Positions 53,854 to 63,427 of a DNA stretch of 64,000 nucleotides are shown one piece after another. The notes below the pieces were generated by a model. It was not told the origin of the DNA and searched no databases. It saw nothing but the letters and a program-made list of their open reading frames with translations. Positions within the stretch are counted from its first letter, which is position 1, and each line of letters begins with the position of its first letter. The stretch comes from CPC320 sp002336405 (GTDB taxonomy: Bacteria; Pseudomonadota; Alphaproteobacteria; Rhodobacterales; Rhodobacteraceae). Both the position numbers and the translations under genes were made by a program. Where the stretch lies: the NCBI GenBank assembly GCA_949372595.1, contig CASIAN010000002.1, forward strand, positions 1 through 64,000, written 5' to 3'.

Positions 53854-54836
53854 AAATTGTTGATAATACAGAAAGCGGTGAAATTGAAATTGTATTTTTT
53901 GGCCTTGCACACAACAAAATAGTGGGTGGCGTTAAGGTGATTTATAAACACGCTGAAATGATTGCAGGTCTTGGGGTTCACAGCTCGGTCTACAGCCCTG
54001 ATAAACTGGGTTTCAACTGTTCGTGGTTTGATCATAATGCGACAATCCGCACCGACCACGAGTTGAATAAAACCCGAAATTTTATTGTTTTGCCAGAAAT
54101 CTGGGCTGGAAGATACGGGCTGCAACTTCTTCAAGCCGGTTTTAGATATGCAATTTATGTGCAGAATGGATACTATCTCAACTCAGCGTTGAATTGGGGC
54201 CATAATGCCGCGCAAGTGAAAGAGGTCTATGAGAACGCCAACCTGATTTTATCAATTTCAAAAGATACGACTGCGATGATTTCTACGGTCTATCCCACGG
54301 TTGATAAAAAGAAGATTATCAGAGTGCATCCTCACGTGGATGATGGATTTGTCCCTGGTGAAAAGGAAAAAATTATATCCTATATGCCGCGCAAACTGCC
54401 TGTGCACAGCCAGCGGCTGATGTTTTATCTCTTGGAATATTTGCCGGCAGATTGGTCGGTCGTACCGATTGAAAACATGGTCCCGTTTAAGGCAGCAGAC
54501 ATCCTGTCACGCTCCAGTATATTCTTGTCCTTTTGTGATATCGAGGGTTTTGGATTGCCGCCCCTTGAAGCGGCGATCTCCGGGGCTGTGGTTGTCGGTT
54601 ATACGGGACAGGGTGCGCGCGAATATTTCAAAAAGCCAAATTTGATTGCGGTGCAAAATGGTGATTTTAGGAATTTCACGCTGAAAGTTGCAGATGCAAT
54701 TAAAGCGGTTGATGCCGGCCTTTTAGATACGGAGGGATTTCAAGAGGGTCGTGCGCTGCTGGTAAAGAAATACGGGCGTGAAAACGAACAACGTCAGCTG
54801 GAAGCATTTGTAAAGCGGGTCGAGATGGCCTTCTAA
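53850..54836 (+). CDS. GT4-like glycosyltransferase
   Basis: Translation in this frame gives 328 residues from a TTG that has no Shine-Dalgarno of its own. The C-terminal half has the retaining GT-B signature, EX7E in 'EGFGLPPLEAAISGAVVVGY' (about residue 230), and the N-terminal half has a glycine-containing start 'GLAHNKIVGGVKVIYKHAE'. It probably transfers a sugar to a surface polysaccharide or lipid. The frame relation to the well-initiated leader at 53821 is unusual. It is flanked by an intergenic region and a D-amino-acid-dehydrogenase gene, with no polysaccharide cluster around it. Confidence 0.75.
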   Translation: MKIVDNTESGEIEIVFFGLAHNKIVGGVKVIYKHAEMIAGLGVHSSVYSPDKLGFNCSWFDHNATIRTDHELNKTRNFIVLPEIWAGRYGLQLLQAGFRYAIYVQNGYYLNSALNWGHNAAQVKEVYENANLILSISKDTTAMISTVYPTVDKKKIIRVHPHVDDGFVPGEKEKIISYMPRKLPVHSQRLMFYLLEYLPADWSVVPIENMVPFKAADILSRSSIFLSFCDIEGFGLPPLEAAISGAVVVGYTGQGAREYFKKPNLIAVQNGDFRNFTLKVADAIKAVDAGLLDTEGFQEGRALLVKKYGRENEQRQLEAFVKRVEMAF

Positions 54837-54897
54837 AAGATCTATAAATCTTAAAGGCTTGGATATGCTGAAACAGAGCGCTGCCTTTTATTGTGCC

Positions 54898-56142
54898 CTA
54901 GCAATAGCGGTTTGGGCTATAGGCGGATAGGCTAATATTTGGTCGGCGGTCTGTGATCAGATCTGCCACCAGCCGCCCGGTTTTTGGCCCAGCTGTTAGG
55001 CCGACATGCTGATGGCCAAAGGCGGTATATATGCCGGTGTTCCTGATTTCGCCAATCAGCGGCAGGCTGTCCGGGGTTGAGGGGCGAAATCCAAGCCACT
55101 CTTCGCTGCTGTCATAGCGAAGATCGGGAAAGACTTGTCGGGTTTTGTGGCGCAACAACGCTATTGGTGCGCGTGACGGGCCGGCTTTAATGCCGCCCAA
55201 TTCGACCAAACCGGCACAGCGCAGGCCAGTTTCCATTGGATTGACGGCAAATTTCCCATCGGCAATCATCATTGGGTTGCGGGGGACGTGAGAGGGATTT
55301 TTATATATGATGTGATAGCCACGCTCGGCCTCAAGTGGCACCTTCAATCCAAGTTTTTTCATCAGTGATTTTGACCAGATACCTGCTGCCAAAATTGCGT
55401 GGTCACAGTCAAACCGGCCGCGGTTGGTTTCGACGGCCTGAATTTTCCCACTGGTTAGGTCAAAATCCTGCACCTCGGCGGTGAGAAACTGCCCGCCCGC
55501 CCGTTGAAAAATTTCCGCAAGTTCGGCGACATAGCGTCCCGGGTTGAGAATGTGACCGTGACCTTTCAACACCGCAAGAAAGTTGATCTGTGGTCCCAGT
55601 ATAGGCTCTTCTTCGCGTACCGCGTGGCCCTCAATAATTTCAGGTGTTTGGCCAGCCTCACGCCGCAGGTTCCACCCATAGCCGTCCGCGTCAAACGCAG
55701 CGCGGTTTTTATAGGCAAAACTAAAACTGCTCTCGGCGATCCATTTTTGCGCGGCGGTGTCTTTGACCAAGGCATAGTGCTGATCGAGAGCGTCGGTGAC
55801 CAAAGGTTTTAGATTTTCAACAATGCGGCGGGTATCGGTATCATTGGCATTACCGATAAACTGCCGCAACCATGGCAGCATCCGTGGCAGGTAACTCCAC
55901 TGCATGAAAAGTGGTGATTTTGGGTTGGGAATATATTTTGCGGCTGTGCGCAAAAGGCCTGGCGTCGTAACCGGAATAAAGGCCCATTGTGCCAAAAGCC
56001 CGGCATTGCCGTAAGAGGCTCCCATCCCTGGCGTGGCTTTATCGATCAGCAAAACCTCATGTCCGGCTCGTTGTAACCATATAGCCGACGAAACCCCGGA
56101 GATTCCGGCGCCTATTACAATGGTTTTTGGGGCAGGGAGCAT
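54898..56142 (-). CDS. D-amino-acid-dehydrogenase-type FAD oxidoreductase (DadA-like)
   Basis: The 414-residue flavoprotein has the FAD motif 'IVIGAGISGVSSAIWLQR' and 'LLIDKATPGMGASYGNAG', followed by the DadA-type 'PNPKSPLFMQWSYLPRMLPW' region and a C-terminal 'GFRPSTPDSLPLIGEI' and 'AFGHQHVGLTAGP' (FAD-contact ends). It would oxidise a D-amino acid (or a similar amine) at the membrane and feed electrons to quinones. Substrate and gene name are not certain. It is convergent with the glycosyltransferase. Confidence 0.85.
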   Translation of the reverse strand: MLPAPKTIVIGAGISGVSSAIWLQRAGHEVLLIDKATPGMGASYGNAGLLAQWAFIPVTTPGLLRTAAKYIPNPKSPLFMQWSYLPRMLPWLRQFIGNANDTDTRRIVENLKPLVTDALDQHYALVKDTAAQKWIAESSFSFAYKNRAAFDADGYGWNLRREAGQTPEIIEGHAVREEEPILGPQINFLAVLKGHGHILNPGRYVAELAEIFQRAGGQFLTAEVQDFDLTSGKIQAVETNRGRFDCDHAILAAGIWSKSLMKKLGLKVPLEAERGYHIIYKNPSHVPRNPMMIADGKFAVNPMETGLRCAGLVELGGIKAGPSRAPIALLRHKTRQVFPDLRYDSSEEWLGFRPSTPDSLPLIGEIRNTGIYTAFGHQHVGLTAGPKTGRLVADLITDRRPNISLSAYSPNRYC

Positions 56143-56235
56143 ATCTGGCCTCTACACTGCGGGGTGATGAGCGCCAGATAATCACAAAGCAGTGCGCTAT
56201 CACAACTGGTTTCTAGGCTGGCAGTTTAAAAACAC

Positions 56236-56263
56236 AAAAAGCCCTGCCTGAAGGGCCGGGCTT
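56236..56263 (-). terminator. Rho-independent terminator downstream of rpmJ
   Basis: On the minus strand AAGCCC (56263-56258) pairs with GGGCTT (56244-56239) around a 13-base loop and is followed by TTTTTG. It lies about 37 bp downstream of the rpmJ stop. Confidence 0.7.
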
Positions 56264-56299
56264 GTTTGCACAGTCTTCACCCTTAGCGGGCGATAGATC

Positions 56300-56425
56300 T
56301 TAGCCTTGACGCGCTTTGAAGCGTGGCTGGGTTTTGTTAATCACATAGACCCGGCCTTTGCGGCGCACGACACGACAGTCGCGGTGACGCTGCTTAAGCG
56401 AGCGGAGCGAGTTTCTGACCTTCAT
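56300..56425 (-). CDS. rpmJ: 50S ribosomal protein L36, zinc-free long form
   Basis: The 41-residue protein reads from ATG at 56425 to TAA at 56300-56302, with start 'MKVRNSLRSLKQRHRDC' and end 'KTQPRFKARQG'. Compared with canonical L36, the zinc-ligand positions are mostly changed (C27 to N, H32 to F), leaving one Cys. This is the C-minus form typical of alphaproteobacteria. It is a 23S rRNA-binding protein of the large subunit. A GGAGAGGA ribosome-binding site precedes the start. Confidence 0.95.
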   Translation of the reverse strand: MKVRNSLRSLKQRHRDCRVVRRKGRVYVINKTQPRFKARQG

Positions 56426-56490
56426 GGTCCTCTCCTCATTTCACGGCGCGACATGCGCCATTGGTTAAATTGCACCCTCACAGGTGTTGA

Positions 56491-56565
<75 letters not shown>

Positions 56566-56709
56566 TTGGCATCGTCGTTAGCCACCCCTCAAGACGGGGC
56601 GCGTTCCTCAGCGCCGGTGGACGGTGTATATGAGGAGTCGATCAGGGGATCAAGACCTTTTGGCATTCTAGACTTTAACGCTATATATACCGTGATTAAA
56701 GGAGTTCAT

Positions 56710-57570
56710 ATGCGCCAGCCCGCCTATCATCTTGCAATGCCCGTGCGCACTGGCTCGAGTGTGGTGTTTGCATCGCCGCACAGTGGGCGTGATTATAGAG
56801 ACAGCTTCCTTGAGCAGTCGGTCTTAGACGGCGACTTGATTCGCAGCTCCGAAGATGCGTTTGTCGACCAGCTGTTTGCTTGCGCCCCCGAATATGGCTG
56901 TGCGTTTCTACATGCCAGCGCGCCAAGGGCCTTTGTTGATTTGAACCGGAACCATACTGAATTGGATGCTGCAGTGATTGCGGGTGTGACCAAATCGGTC
57001 TGCACGCCACGGGTTTTATCCGGCCTTGGGGTTATCCCGCGCGTGGTGTCGAACAGCCGCGCAATTTACCGTGGTAAATTGACATTGGACGAGGCCACAA
57101 CGCGGCTTGACCAATATTGGCGGCCCTATCACACCCGTTTACAGTCGCTGTTGTCAGCGGCACAGGTAAGCTTTGGGCAGGCGATCTTGATCGATTGCCA
57201 TTCGATGCCCCGCGAGGCGTTGGATGGTACGTTTCGCACAGGCCAGAAACGGCCGGAAATTATTATTGGTGATCGTTTCGGGGCGTCAGCCTCGCGCTAC
57301 ATCGTGGATTGCATTCAGGATATTTTGACAGAAGCGGGTTTCACCGTCTCGCGCAATATGCCGTTTGCTGGGGCCTACATCACCCAGCATTATGGACGTC
57401 CCTCGCAACGCCAGCACGCGGTGCAATTTGAAATCGATCGATCGCTGTATATGGATGAGGCAACGCTTCGACCCCATGCCGGGTTTGCACAGCTGTGTGA
57501 TCAGTTGGATCCAGTGGTGGCCAAACTGGCCGACCTTGGCCGTGCCAGAGATCGGCTTGCGGCCGAATAG
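56710..57570 (+). CDS. N-formylglutamate amidohydrolase family protein
   Basis: A start at 56710 with AAAGGAG just upstream gives 286 residues; an in-frame start at 56566 would run through the tRNA-flanking region. The family blocks are 'VVFASPHSGRDYRDSFLE', 'APRAFVDLNRNHTELDA', 'ILIDCHSMPREALDG' (metal ligands) and 'DRFGASASRYIVD'. The enzyme hydrolyses N-formyl-L-glutamate to formate and glutamate at the end of one histidine-degradation route. No hut genes are next to it, so the role is tentative. Confidence 0.87.
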   Translation: MRQPAYHLAMPVRTGSSVVFASPHSGRDYRDSFLEQSVLDGDLIRSSEDAFVDQLFACAPEYGCAFLHASAPRAFVDLNRNHTELDAAVIAGVTKSVCTPRVLSGLGVIPRVVSNSRAIYRGKLTLDEATTRLDQYWRPYHTRLQSLLSAAQVSFGQAILIDCHSMPREALDGTFRTGQKRPEIIIGDRFGASASRYIVDCIQDILTEAGFTVSRNMPFAGAYITQHYGRPSQRQHAVQFEIDRSLYMDEATLRPHAGFAQLCDQLDPVVAKLADLGRARDRLAAE

Positions 57571-57571
57571 A

Positions 57572-58825
57572 TCAGCGCAACGCCCGGCCTTTCAGGATTG
57601 CTTCTGCCCCGAAACGGGCGCGTATCTGGTCAGTGGCGCGTTCGGCCTGACCCCGCTGGGCGGCTTTGGGATCAAGCAGGTCCTCGGATCGCTCGGCATT
57701 TTCTTCAGAACATAAATGTGCCAAACCAGTGCCGATCAATCGAAACGGGCCTTTGTGTTCGACCTGATCGAACAGTGACCGGGCGGTACGATAGATTTTA
57801 TCGGCCAGTTGGGTGGCATCGCGCAGCGCCTTGCGCCGGGTGATCAGACTGTGATCTTTGCGTTTGAGTTTCAATACGATCACCATCCCGGCCAGATGTT
57901 TGGCTTTGGCGCGGTCTGCCACTTTTTCGGCCATGCGCCACAGATGCCCGTCCAGAATGTCAGGGTCGGTGGTATCTTCAAAAAATGTGGTTTCATTACT
58001 GATTGACTTAATCGGGGTATGGGCTGAAATCTGGCGTTTGTCCTGCCCACGCGCCAAATGCCATAGCCGCTCTCCAATTGATCCAAACCGCGCGGTTAGG
58101 TCGGCTTTTTCCCAGCGTAGCAAGTCAGTAAAACTAAGAATACCGGCCTTTTCAAGGCTGGCCCGTGTTGCCTGCCCCACCCCCCAAATCATCCCTACGG
58201 GTTTGTCTTGTAAAAAACTGGCTGTGTCGGCCTTGCCTATCACGGAAAATCCGCGGGGTTTGTTGAGGTCCGAGGCCACTTTTGCTAGAAATTTATTGTG
58301 GCTCAAGCCGATTGAGCCTGTGAGACCCAACTCATCCTGCATGCGTTTGACCAACCCCGCCAGCATCACAGCGGGTGGCACCCCATGCAGTTTTTCTGTG
58401 CCAGTCAGATCCAGAAACGCCTCGTCCAGTGACAGCGGCTCAATGGCGGGCGTCAGCTCTTCCATCATCGCCCGAATGGCGCGGCTGGCCTCGACATAAG
58501 CGGACATGCGTGGCTTGATAATCACCGCTTCTGGGCAAAGTTTCAGCGCCTTGAACATCGGCATGGCCGAGCGCACGCCGCGGATGCGCGCCACATAGCA
58601 GGCGGTCGAGACGACGCCGCGCCGCCCACCGCCGATGATCACCGGCTTGTCAGCAAGCGCAGGGTTATCGCGCTTTTCGACGCTGGCGTAAAAGGCGTCG
58701 CAATCCATATGGGCAATTGATAGGGTGGCCAGCTCGTCGTGGCGCGCAACCCGTGGGCTGCGACAAACAGGGCAGCGCCTGCCCGTGTCAAACAGGGTCA
58801 GGCAATCGCGGCATAGGCAGGGCAT
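57572..58825 (-). CDS. dinB: DNA polymerase IV with N-terminal zinc ribbon
   Basis: The 417-residue Y-family polymerase has 'IAHMDCDAFYASVEKRDNP' (catalytic Asp), the 'SLDEAFLDLT' palm motif with Asp-Glu, and a helix-hairpin-helix and little-finger C-terminus. An extra N-terminus of about 34 residues contains two CxxC pairs ('CLCRDC' and 'CPVCRSPR'), a zinc-ribbon extension seen in alphaproteobacterial DinB. It makes error-prone bypass copies of damaged DNA. I saw no alphaproteobacterial SOS box upstream. It is convergent with the amidohydrolase. Confidence 0.94.
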   Translation of the reverse strand: MPCLCRDCLTLFDTGRRCPVCRSPRVARHDELATLSIAHMDCDAFYASVEKRDNPALADKPVIIGGGRRGVVSTACYVARIRGVRSAMPMFKALKLCPEAVIIKPRMSAYVEASRAIRAMMEELTPAIEPLSLDEAFLDLTGTEKLHGVPPAVMLAGLVKRMQDELGLTGSIGLSHNKFLAKVASDLNKPRGFSVIGKADTASFLQDKPVGMIWGVGQATRASLEKAGILSFTDLLRWEKADLTARFGSIGERLWHLARGQDKRQISAHTPIKSISNETTFFEDTTDPDILDGHLWRMAEKVADRAKAKHLAGMVIVLKLKRKDHSLITRRKALRDATQLADKIYRTARSLFDQVEHKGPFRLIGTGLAHLCSEENAERSEDLLDPKAAQRGQAERATDQIRARFGAEAILKGRALR

Positions 58826-59118
58826 CTGGAACCATCAACGCAAGGAAAGGCCAACGTGGTCAGAGTAGCTGATTTAGAGGGCCGTGAACATCGGTGATTT
58901 ATCATTCGGCCCAAGTGGCCAAAGGCGTGCCAGCCGAAAAACCTGCATTTGGGGGACATTGGCTGGATCACACTGGTCCCACCAATTGGTCCGGCTCAGA
59001 CTGGTCCAAAGTGCGCTCGCCCGAATAATACTGCTTCAAAAACACGGATTGGGAAGGCTCTAGGCCAAAGCGCCGGTGGCGCAATTGCATAGGATCGCCC
59101 CGCGATCTGATGGGGGTA

Positions 59119-59808
59119 TTAGGGCAGGCTGGCCAAGATGGCGCGTGTGGTCTGCTGGGGATCGGCGGCTTGCCAGATCGGGCGCCCGATCACGATATGA
59201 TCTGCGCCGTCTGTGATGGCTTTGGCAGGGGTTGCAATGCGCTTTTGGTCGCCAGCATCGCTGCCGGTGGGGCGCACGCCGGGGGTGACGATCAGGCGAC
59301 CCTTTGCCTCGGGCAGCGCGCGAATGCGCCCCGCCTCTTGTGGCGATGCAATAACTCCGTCGGCTCCGGCGGCCAAGGCCAGACCCGCGCGCTCTGTGAC
59401 CAAATCTTGCATCTCGCCGGGTTTGATCAGATTGGCGTCCAAATCATTGCGGTCAAGCGAGGTTAAAATTGTGACCGCCAGAATTTTTAGGTCTTTGCCT
59501 GATGCGCCCTCTTTGGCGGCACGCACCACGTTTGGGTCGCCGTGGACGGTCAGAAAATCAAGGTCAAACTGTGCCAGACCGCGCACGGCATTTTCCACTG
59601 TGGCTCCGATATCGAACAGTTTCATATCCAGAAAGATGCGTTTGCCGTGTTCTTGTTTCAATTCATTGGCCAAACCCAACCCGCCGCCTGTCAGCATGCC
59701 GAGGCCAATCTTATAAAAGGACACCGCATCGCCCAATTTCTCAGCCAAAGCCAAACCTGCCAGAGCGTTCGGCACGTCAAGCGCCACAATCAAACGATCG
59801 TCAGACAT
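59119..59808 (-). CDS. pyrF: Orotidine 5'-phosphate decarboxylase
   Basis: The 229-residue TIM barrel has the PyrF start 'DDRLIVALDVPNALAGL', the catalytic array 'FLDMKLFDIGATVENAV' (D-K-x-x-D) and the phosphate-binding 'GADHIVIGRPIWQA'. It converts OMP to UMP in pyrimidine synthesis. It is monocistronic here. The 293 bp between pyrF and dinB hold no gene I can support. Confidence 0.95.
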   Translation of the reverse strand: MSDDRLIVALDVPNALAGLALAEKLGDAVSFYKIGLGMLTGGGLGLANELKQEHGKRIFLDMKLFDIGATVENAVRGLAQFDLDFLTVHGDPNVVRAAKEGASGKDLKILAVTILTSLDRNDLDANLIKPGEMQDLVTERAGLALAAGADGVIASPQEAGRIRALPEAKGRLIVTPGVRPTGSDAGDQKRIATPAKAITDGADHIVIGRPIWQAADPQQTTRAILASLP

Positions 59809-60089
59809 GATATTTTCCTTTTATGAGCCTGTATGGATCTGTTCCGGTTGCGTCCTTGTCGCGCTATGGCTGGCTGTGGTCAAGCCGGTGCTTGAGGTTG
59901 CAGCGTACGTTTTTGTTGCGGGCTTACAGCTTACAAACACCGCGCCTGATGATGAACCCGGTTTGTATGCTTGCCCTGCGCATTAGGTCTGTGCACGATA
60001 TAATTGCAGATCATTTTCATTCCAGGCGAGTTTGTTTTCTGGTCTGGTTGTTCATTGCAAACCCATTCATTTAATTAGGATTACGAGAA

Positions 60090-60407
60090 ATGAAACCCAC
60101 TCAAAACTATTTCCTTGGCGTCGTTTTGGCGCTGTTGCCAACCCTTGTCAGCGCATTGCCCGTTGGCGAACGTGATTTCATGTCCGCGTCGCAGCTGGCG
60201 CAAAACGGCTTTGAACCCTTTGCGGTCAGCAGCACCGCGCGCGCCAGTTTTGGGATGAAAAAAGAGGCAGATATGTATCTGTGCTGGTTGGCGGATACCG
60301 AAGAAAATGCTGCGATCCGGCGTCGGGTGATTGGCTCTGCGCTGTATGACAATAGCCTGTCTCGTCGCGTACCAAACATCGCGGTGGCTTGTATTTTGAC
60401 ACAATAA
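60090..60407 (+). CDS. Small secreted protein of unknown function
   Basis: The 105-residue protein has a clear signal peptide (MKPTQNYFLGVVLALLPTLVSA) and a mature part with two cysteines, one in 'YLCWLAD' and one in the C-terminal 'VACILTQ', which may form a disulfide. A plausible AGGA lies upstream. I recognise no family. It is 220 bp upstream of clpB and probably separate. Confidence 0.6.
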   Translation: MKPTQNYFLGVVLALLPTLVSALPVGERDFMSASQLAQNGFEPFAVSSTARASFGMKKEADMYLCWLADTEENAAIRRRVIGSALYDNSLSRRVPNIAVACILTQ

Positions 60408-60561
60408 GTTGCATTTAATACCAACATCTTGGCGCGATAAGCTTGGCTGTATTTGATTGTGAAACGGGGTCTCGCAGCCTTGGGTCTTTTTGGTCCACCG
60501 CTAGTTAATTTCACACCAAGGGTTGAAGCGCGGGCCGTCAATAACAATCTTTGTCTCAAGA

Positions 60562-60593
60562 CTTGAAAGAGATGTGCCGCTGAGTGGGCATTT
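60562..60593 (+). promoter_or_regulatory. Possible heat-shock (RpoH-type) promoter for clpB
   Basis: CTTGAA (60562-60567) matches the RpoH -35 element, and GGGCATTT (60586-60593), 18 bases on, partly fits the -10 (CCCCATnT) element. The spacing is slightly longer than optimal. It is a pattern match supported only by clpB being a classic heat-shock gene. Confidence 0.35.
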
Positions 60594-60627
60594 CAGATAT
60601 AAGTGCTTGAGAAAAAGGAGATAGCCG

Positions 60628-63243
60628 ATGGACCTCAGTAAGTTCACGGACCGTGCCCGTGGTTTTTTACAGGCGGCAAACGTCATTGCGACGCGGGAAG
60701 ACCATCAAATGGTGGTGCCCGAGCATATTCTCAAAGCCCTGTTAGATGATGACAAAGGCTTTGCCAGTAATCTGATCACCCGCGCAGGGGGCACGCCTGC
60801 ACGGCTCAAAGCCGTGGTCGATCAAGCGGTGACAAAATTGCCCAAAGTCACGGGTGATGCGCAAGTGTACCTTGATACAAAAGCGGTCAAAGTGGTGGCC
60901 GAGGCTGAGGCGCAGGCACACAAGGCTGGCGACAGTTTTATCCCGGTGGAACGTATTCTCGTGGCGCTTGCGTTGGTGCCCTCAGCCGCCAAAGAGGCCC
61001 TGAGCGCCGAGGCGATCACGCCCGCGACGCTGGATGCGGCTATTGGCGAGATCCGCAAAGGCCGCACCGCGGATAGTGCCAGTGCGGAAGACGGCTATGA
61101 GGCGCTGAGCAAATATACGTATGATCTGACCGAAGCCGCCCGCGAGGGTAAAATTGATCCAATTATTGGCCGTGACGAAGAGATTCGCCGCGCTATGCAG
61201 GTGTTGAGCCGGCGGACCAAAAACAATCCGGTGCTGATCGGTGAACCGGGGGTCGGTAAAACTGCGATCGCCGAGGGCTTGGCGCTGCGGATTGTCAGAG
61301 GTGACGTGCCCGAAAGCTTGTCTGATAAGCGGCTTTTGGCGTTGGATATGGGGTCATTGATCGCCGGGGCTAAATTCCGCGGTGAGTTTGAAGAACGGTT
61401 GAAATCGGTGCTGACAGAAGTCACCGATGCGGCGGGTGAGATCATCGTGTTTGTCGATGAAATGCACACGCTTGTTGGGGCTGGAAAATCCGAGGGGGCC
61501 ATGGATGCCTCAAACTTGTTGAAACCGGCACTGGCGCGGGGTGAATTGCATTGCGTCGGCGCAACCACGTTGGACGAATATCGCAAGCACGTCGAAAAGG
61601 ACGCAGCGCTGGCACGGCGGTTTCAGCCGATCTTGGTTCAGGAGCCCACGGTAGAGGACACCATCAGTATTCTGCGCGGCATCAAAGAAAAATATGAATT
61701 GCACCATGGCGTGCGGATTTCGGATGCAGCCCTGGTCAGCGCGGCCACTTTGTCGCACCGCTATATCACTGACCGTTTTCTGCCTGATAAAGCCATTGAT
61801 TTGATGGATGAGGCCGCGTCGCGGCTGCGGATGGAGGTGGATAGTAAACCCGAAGAACTGGATGCGCTGGATCGTGAGATTTTGCAGAAAAAAATCGAGG
61901 CAGAGGCGCTGCGCCAAGAGGATGATCAAGCTTCAAAAGACCGGCTGGAGATTTTGGAGTGCGCGCTGTCAAACCTTCAGGACCGCAGTTCTGAAATGAC
62001 GGCGCAGTGGCAATCGGGTCGCAATTTGATGGCGGCGGCACGCGATCTCAAAGAACAGCTTGAGCGCGCCCGCGCCGAACTGGAAATCGCCAAGCGTGCG
62101 GGCAATCTGGCGCGCGCTGGAGAGCTGTCTTATGGGGTTATTCCTCAACTCGAAAAGCGTCTTGCCGAGGCCGAAACCGAAAGCGCAGCCGGTGTAAAGA
62201 TCGAAGAGGCAGTGCGCCCCGAACAGATTGCGCAGGTGGTCGAACGCTGGACCGGCATTCCGACATCGCGGATGTTAGAGGGTGAGCGTGAAAAGTTACT
62301 GACCATGGAGGCGGGACTGCACAAGCGGGTGATCGGTCAATCGGTTGCGGTGCGCGCGGTTGCCAATGCGGTAAGGCGCGCCCGGTCAGGGTTGAACGAT
62401 GAAAACCGCCCGCTGGGATCGTTTCTGTTTCTAGGGCCGACCGGCGTTGGCAAAACTGAACTGACCAAGGCCGTGGCTGAGTTTTTGTTCGATGATGACA
62501 GTGCCATGGTGCGCATCGACATGTCAGAGTTCATGGAAAAGCACGCTGTGGCGCGGCTGATTGGGGCGCCGCCTGGCTATGTGGGCTATGACGAGGGCGG
62601 TGTGCTGACCGAAGCGGTACGGCGCAGGCCCTATCAGGTGGTGTTGTTTGACGAAATCGAAAAAGCCCATCCCGATGTGTTCAATGTGCTGTTGCAGGTG
62701 CTTGATGACGGGCGTCTGACCGACGGGCAGGGGCGCACGGTGGATTTCAAACAAACGTTGATTGTTCTGACTTCAAACCTTGGGGCGCAGGCGTTGAGCC
62801 AATTGCCTGATGGATCGGATGTGGCGCAGGCCAAACACGATGTGATGGATGCGGTGCGCGCGCATTTTCGGCCAGAATTTTTGAACCGTTTGGATGAGAC
62901 GATTATTTTTGACCGGCTCGGGCGGGGCGATATGGGGGGTATTGTCGAGATTCAGTTGGCGAAACTTGCTGGGCGTCTGTCCGGGCGCAAAATTGCGCTT
63001 GATCTTGATGACGCGGCCAAGCTCTGGCTCGCAGAGGAAGGCTATGATCCGGTGTTTGGGGCGCGCCCGCTCAAGCGCGTGCTGCAGCGGGCGCTACAGG
63101 ATCCACTGGCTGAAATGCTGCTTGCGGGCGATCTGTTAGAGGGGGACCGGATTGCCGTTTCAGCTGGTCCTGATGGACTGGTGATTGGGGACCGGGTGGC
63201 GGCTCCTAACCGGCCCGCGCCGCAGGATGCGACTTTGCATTGA
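60628..63243 (+). CDS. clpB: ATP-dependent disaggregase ClpB
   Basis: The 871-residue protein has the ClpN double repeat (about residues 1-145), NBD1 with Walker A 'GEPGVGKTA' (about 205) and 'LVGAGKSEGAMDASNLLKPA', the middle coiled-coil domain (about 395-525) and NBD2 with Walker A 'GPTGVGKTE' (about 603). It ends in the C-terminal helical domain 'GARPLKRVLQRALQDPLAEM'. ClpB works with DnaK to resolubilise aggregated proteins after heat stress. A Shine-Dalgarno AAGGAG precedes the ATG. Confidence 0.96.
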   Translation: MDLSKFTDRARGFLQAANVIATREDHQMVVPEHILKALLDDDKGFASNLITRAGGTPARLKAVVDQAVTKLPKVTGDAQVYLDTKAVKVVAEAEAQAHKAGDSFIPVERILVALALVPSAAKEALSAEAITPATLDAAIGEIRKGRTADSASAEDGYEALSKYTYDLTEAAREGKIDPIIGRDEEIRRAMQVLSRRTKNNPVLIGEPGVGKTAIAEGLALRIVRGDVPESLSDKRLLALDMGSLIAGAKFRGEFEERLKSVLTEVTDAAGEIIVFVDEMHTLVGAGKSEGAMDASNLLKPALARGELHCVGATTLDEYRKHVEKDAALARRFQPILVQEPTVEDTISILRGIKEKYELHHGVRISDAALVSAATLSHRYITDRFLPDKAIDLMDEAASRLRMEVDSKPEELDALDREILQKKIEAEALRQEDDQASKDRLEILECALSNLQDRSSEMTAQWQSGRNLMAAARDLKEQLERARAELEIAKRAGNLARAGELSYGVIPQLEKRLAEAETESAAGVKIEEAVRPEQIAQVVERWTGIPTSRMLEGEREKLLTMEAGLHKRVIGQSVAVRAVANAVRRARSGLNDENRPLGSFLFLGPTGVGKTELTKAVAEFLFDDDSAMVRIDMSEFMEKHAVARLIGAPPGYVGYDEGGVLTEAVRRRPYQVVLFDEIEKAHPDVFNVLLQVLDDGRLTDGQGRTVDFKQTLIVLTSNLGAQALSQLPDGSDVAQAKHDVMDAVRAHFRPEFLNRLDETIIFDRLGRGDMGGIVEIQLAKLAGRLSGRKIALDLDDAAKLWLAEEGYDPVFGARPLKRVLQRALQDPLAEMLLAGDLLEGDRIAVSAGPDGLVIGDRVAAPNRPAPQDATLH

Positions 63244-63427
63244 TGTGTTACAGGCGGCTATGAATGGCCGGTCGCTTTTGGTCTCTTACATCGGAGCGCC
63301 CGGTAAGGGGCCACAAAGAGCGTTCGACACCCTGTAATGTTTCAAAAAATGCACTCAAGTGTGATGTAAGTTTGGTTTTAGGTGATTGAAGATTACCATA
63401 TTACAAAACGGAACTGAAAAGGAACTT

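Noticed and set aside
58826..59118. SOS box (GTTC/GAAC repeats) upstream of dinB
   Set aside because: Only isolated GAAC occurrences without the partner at N7 spacing.
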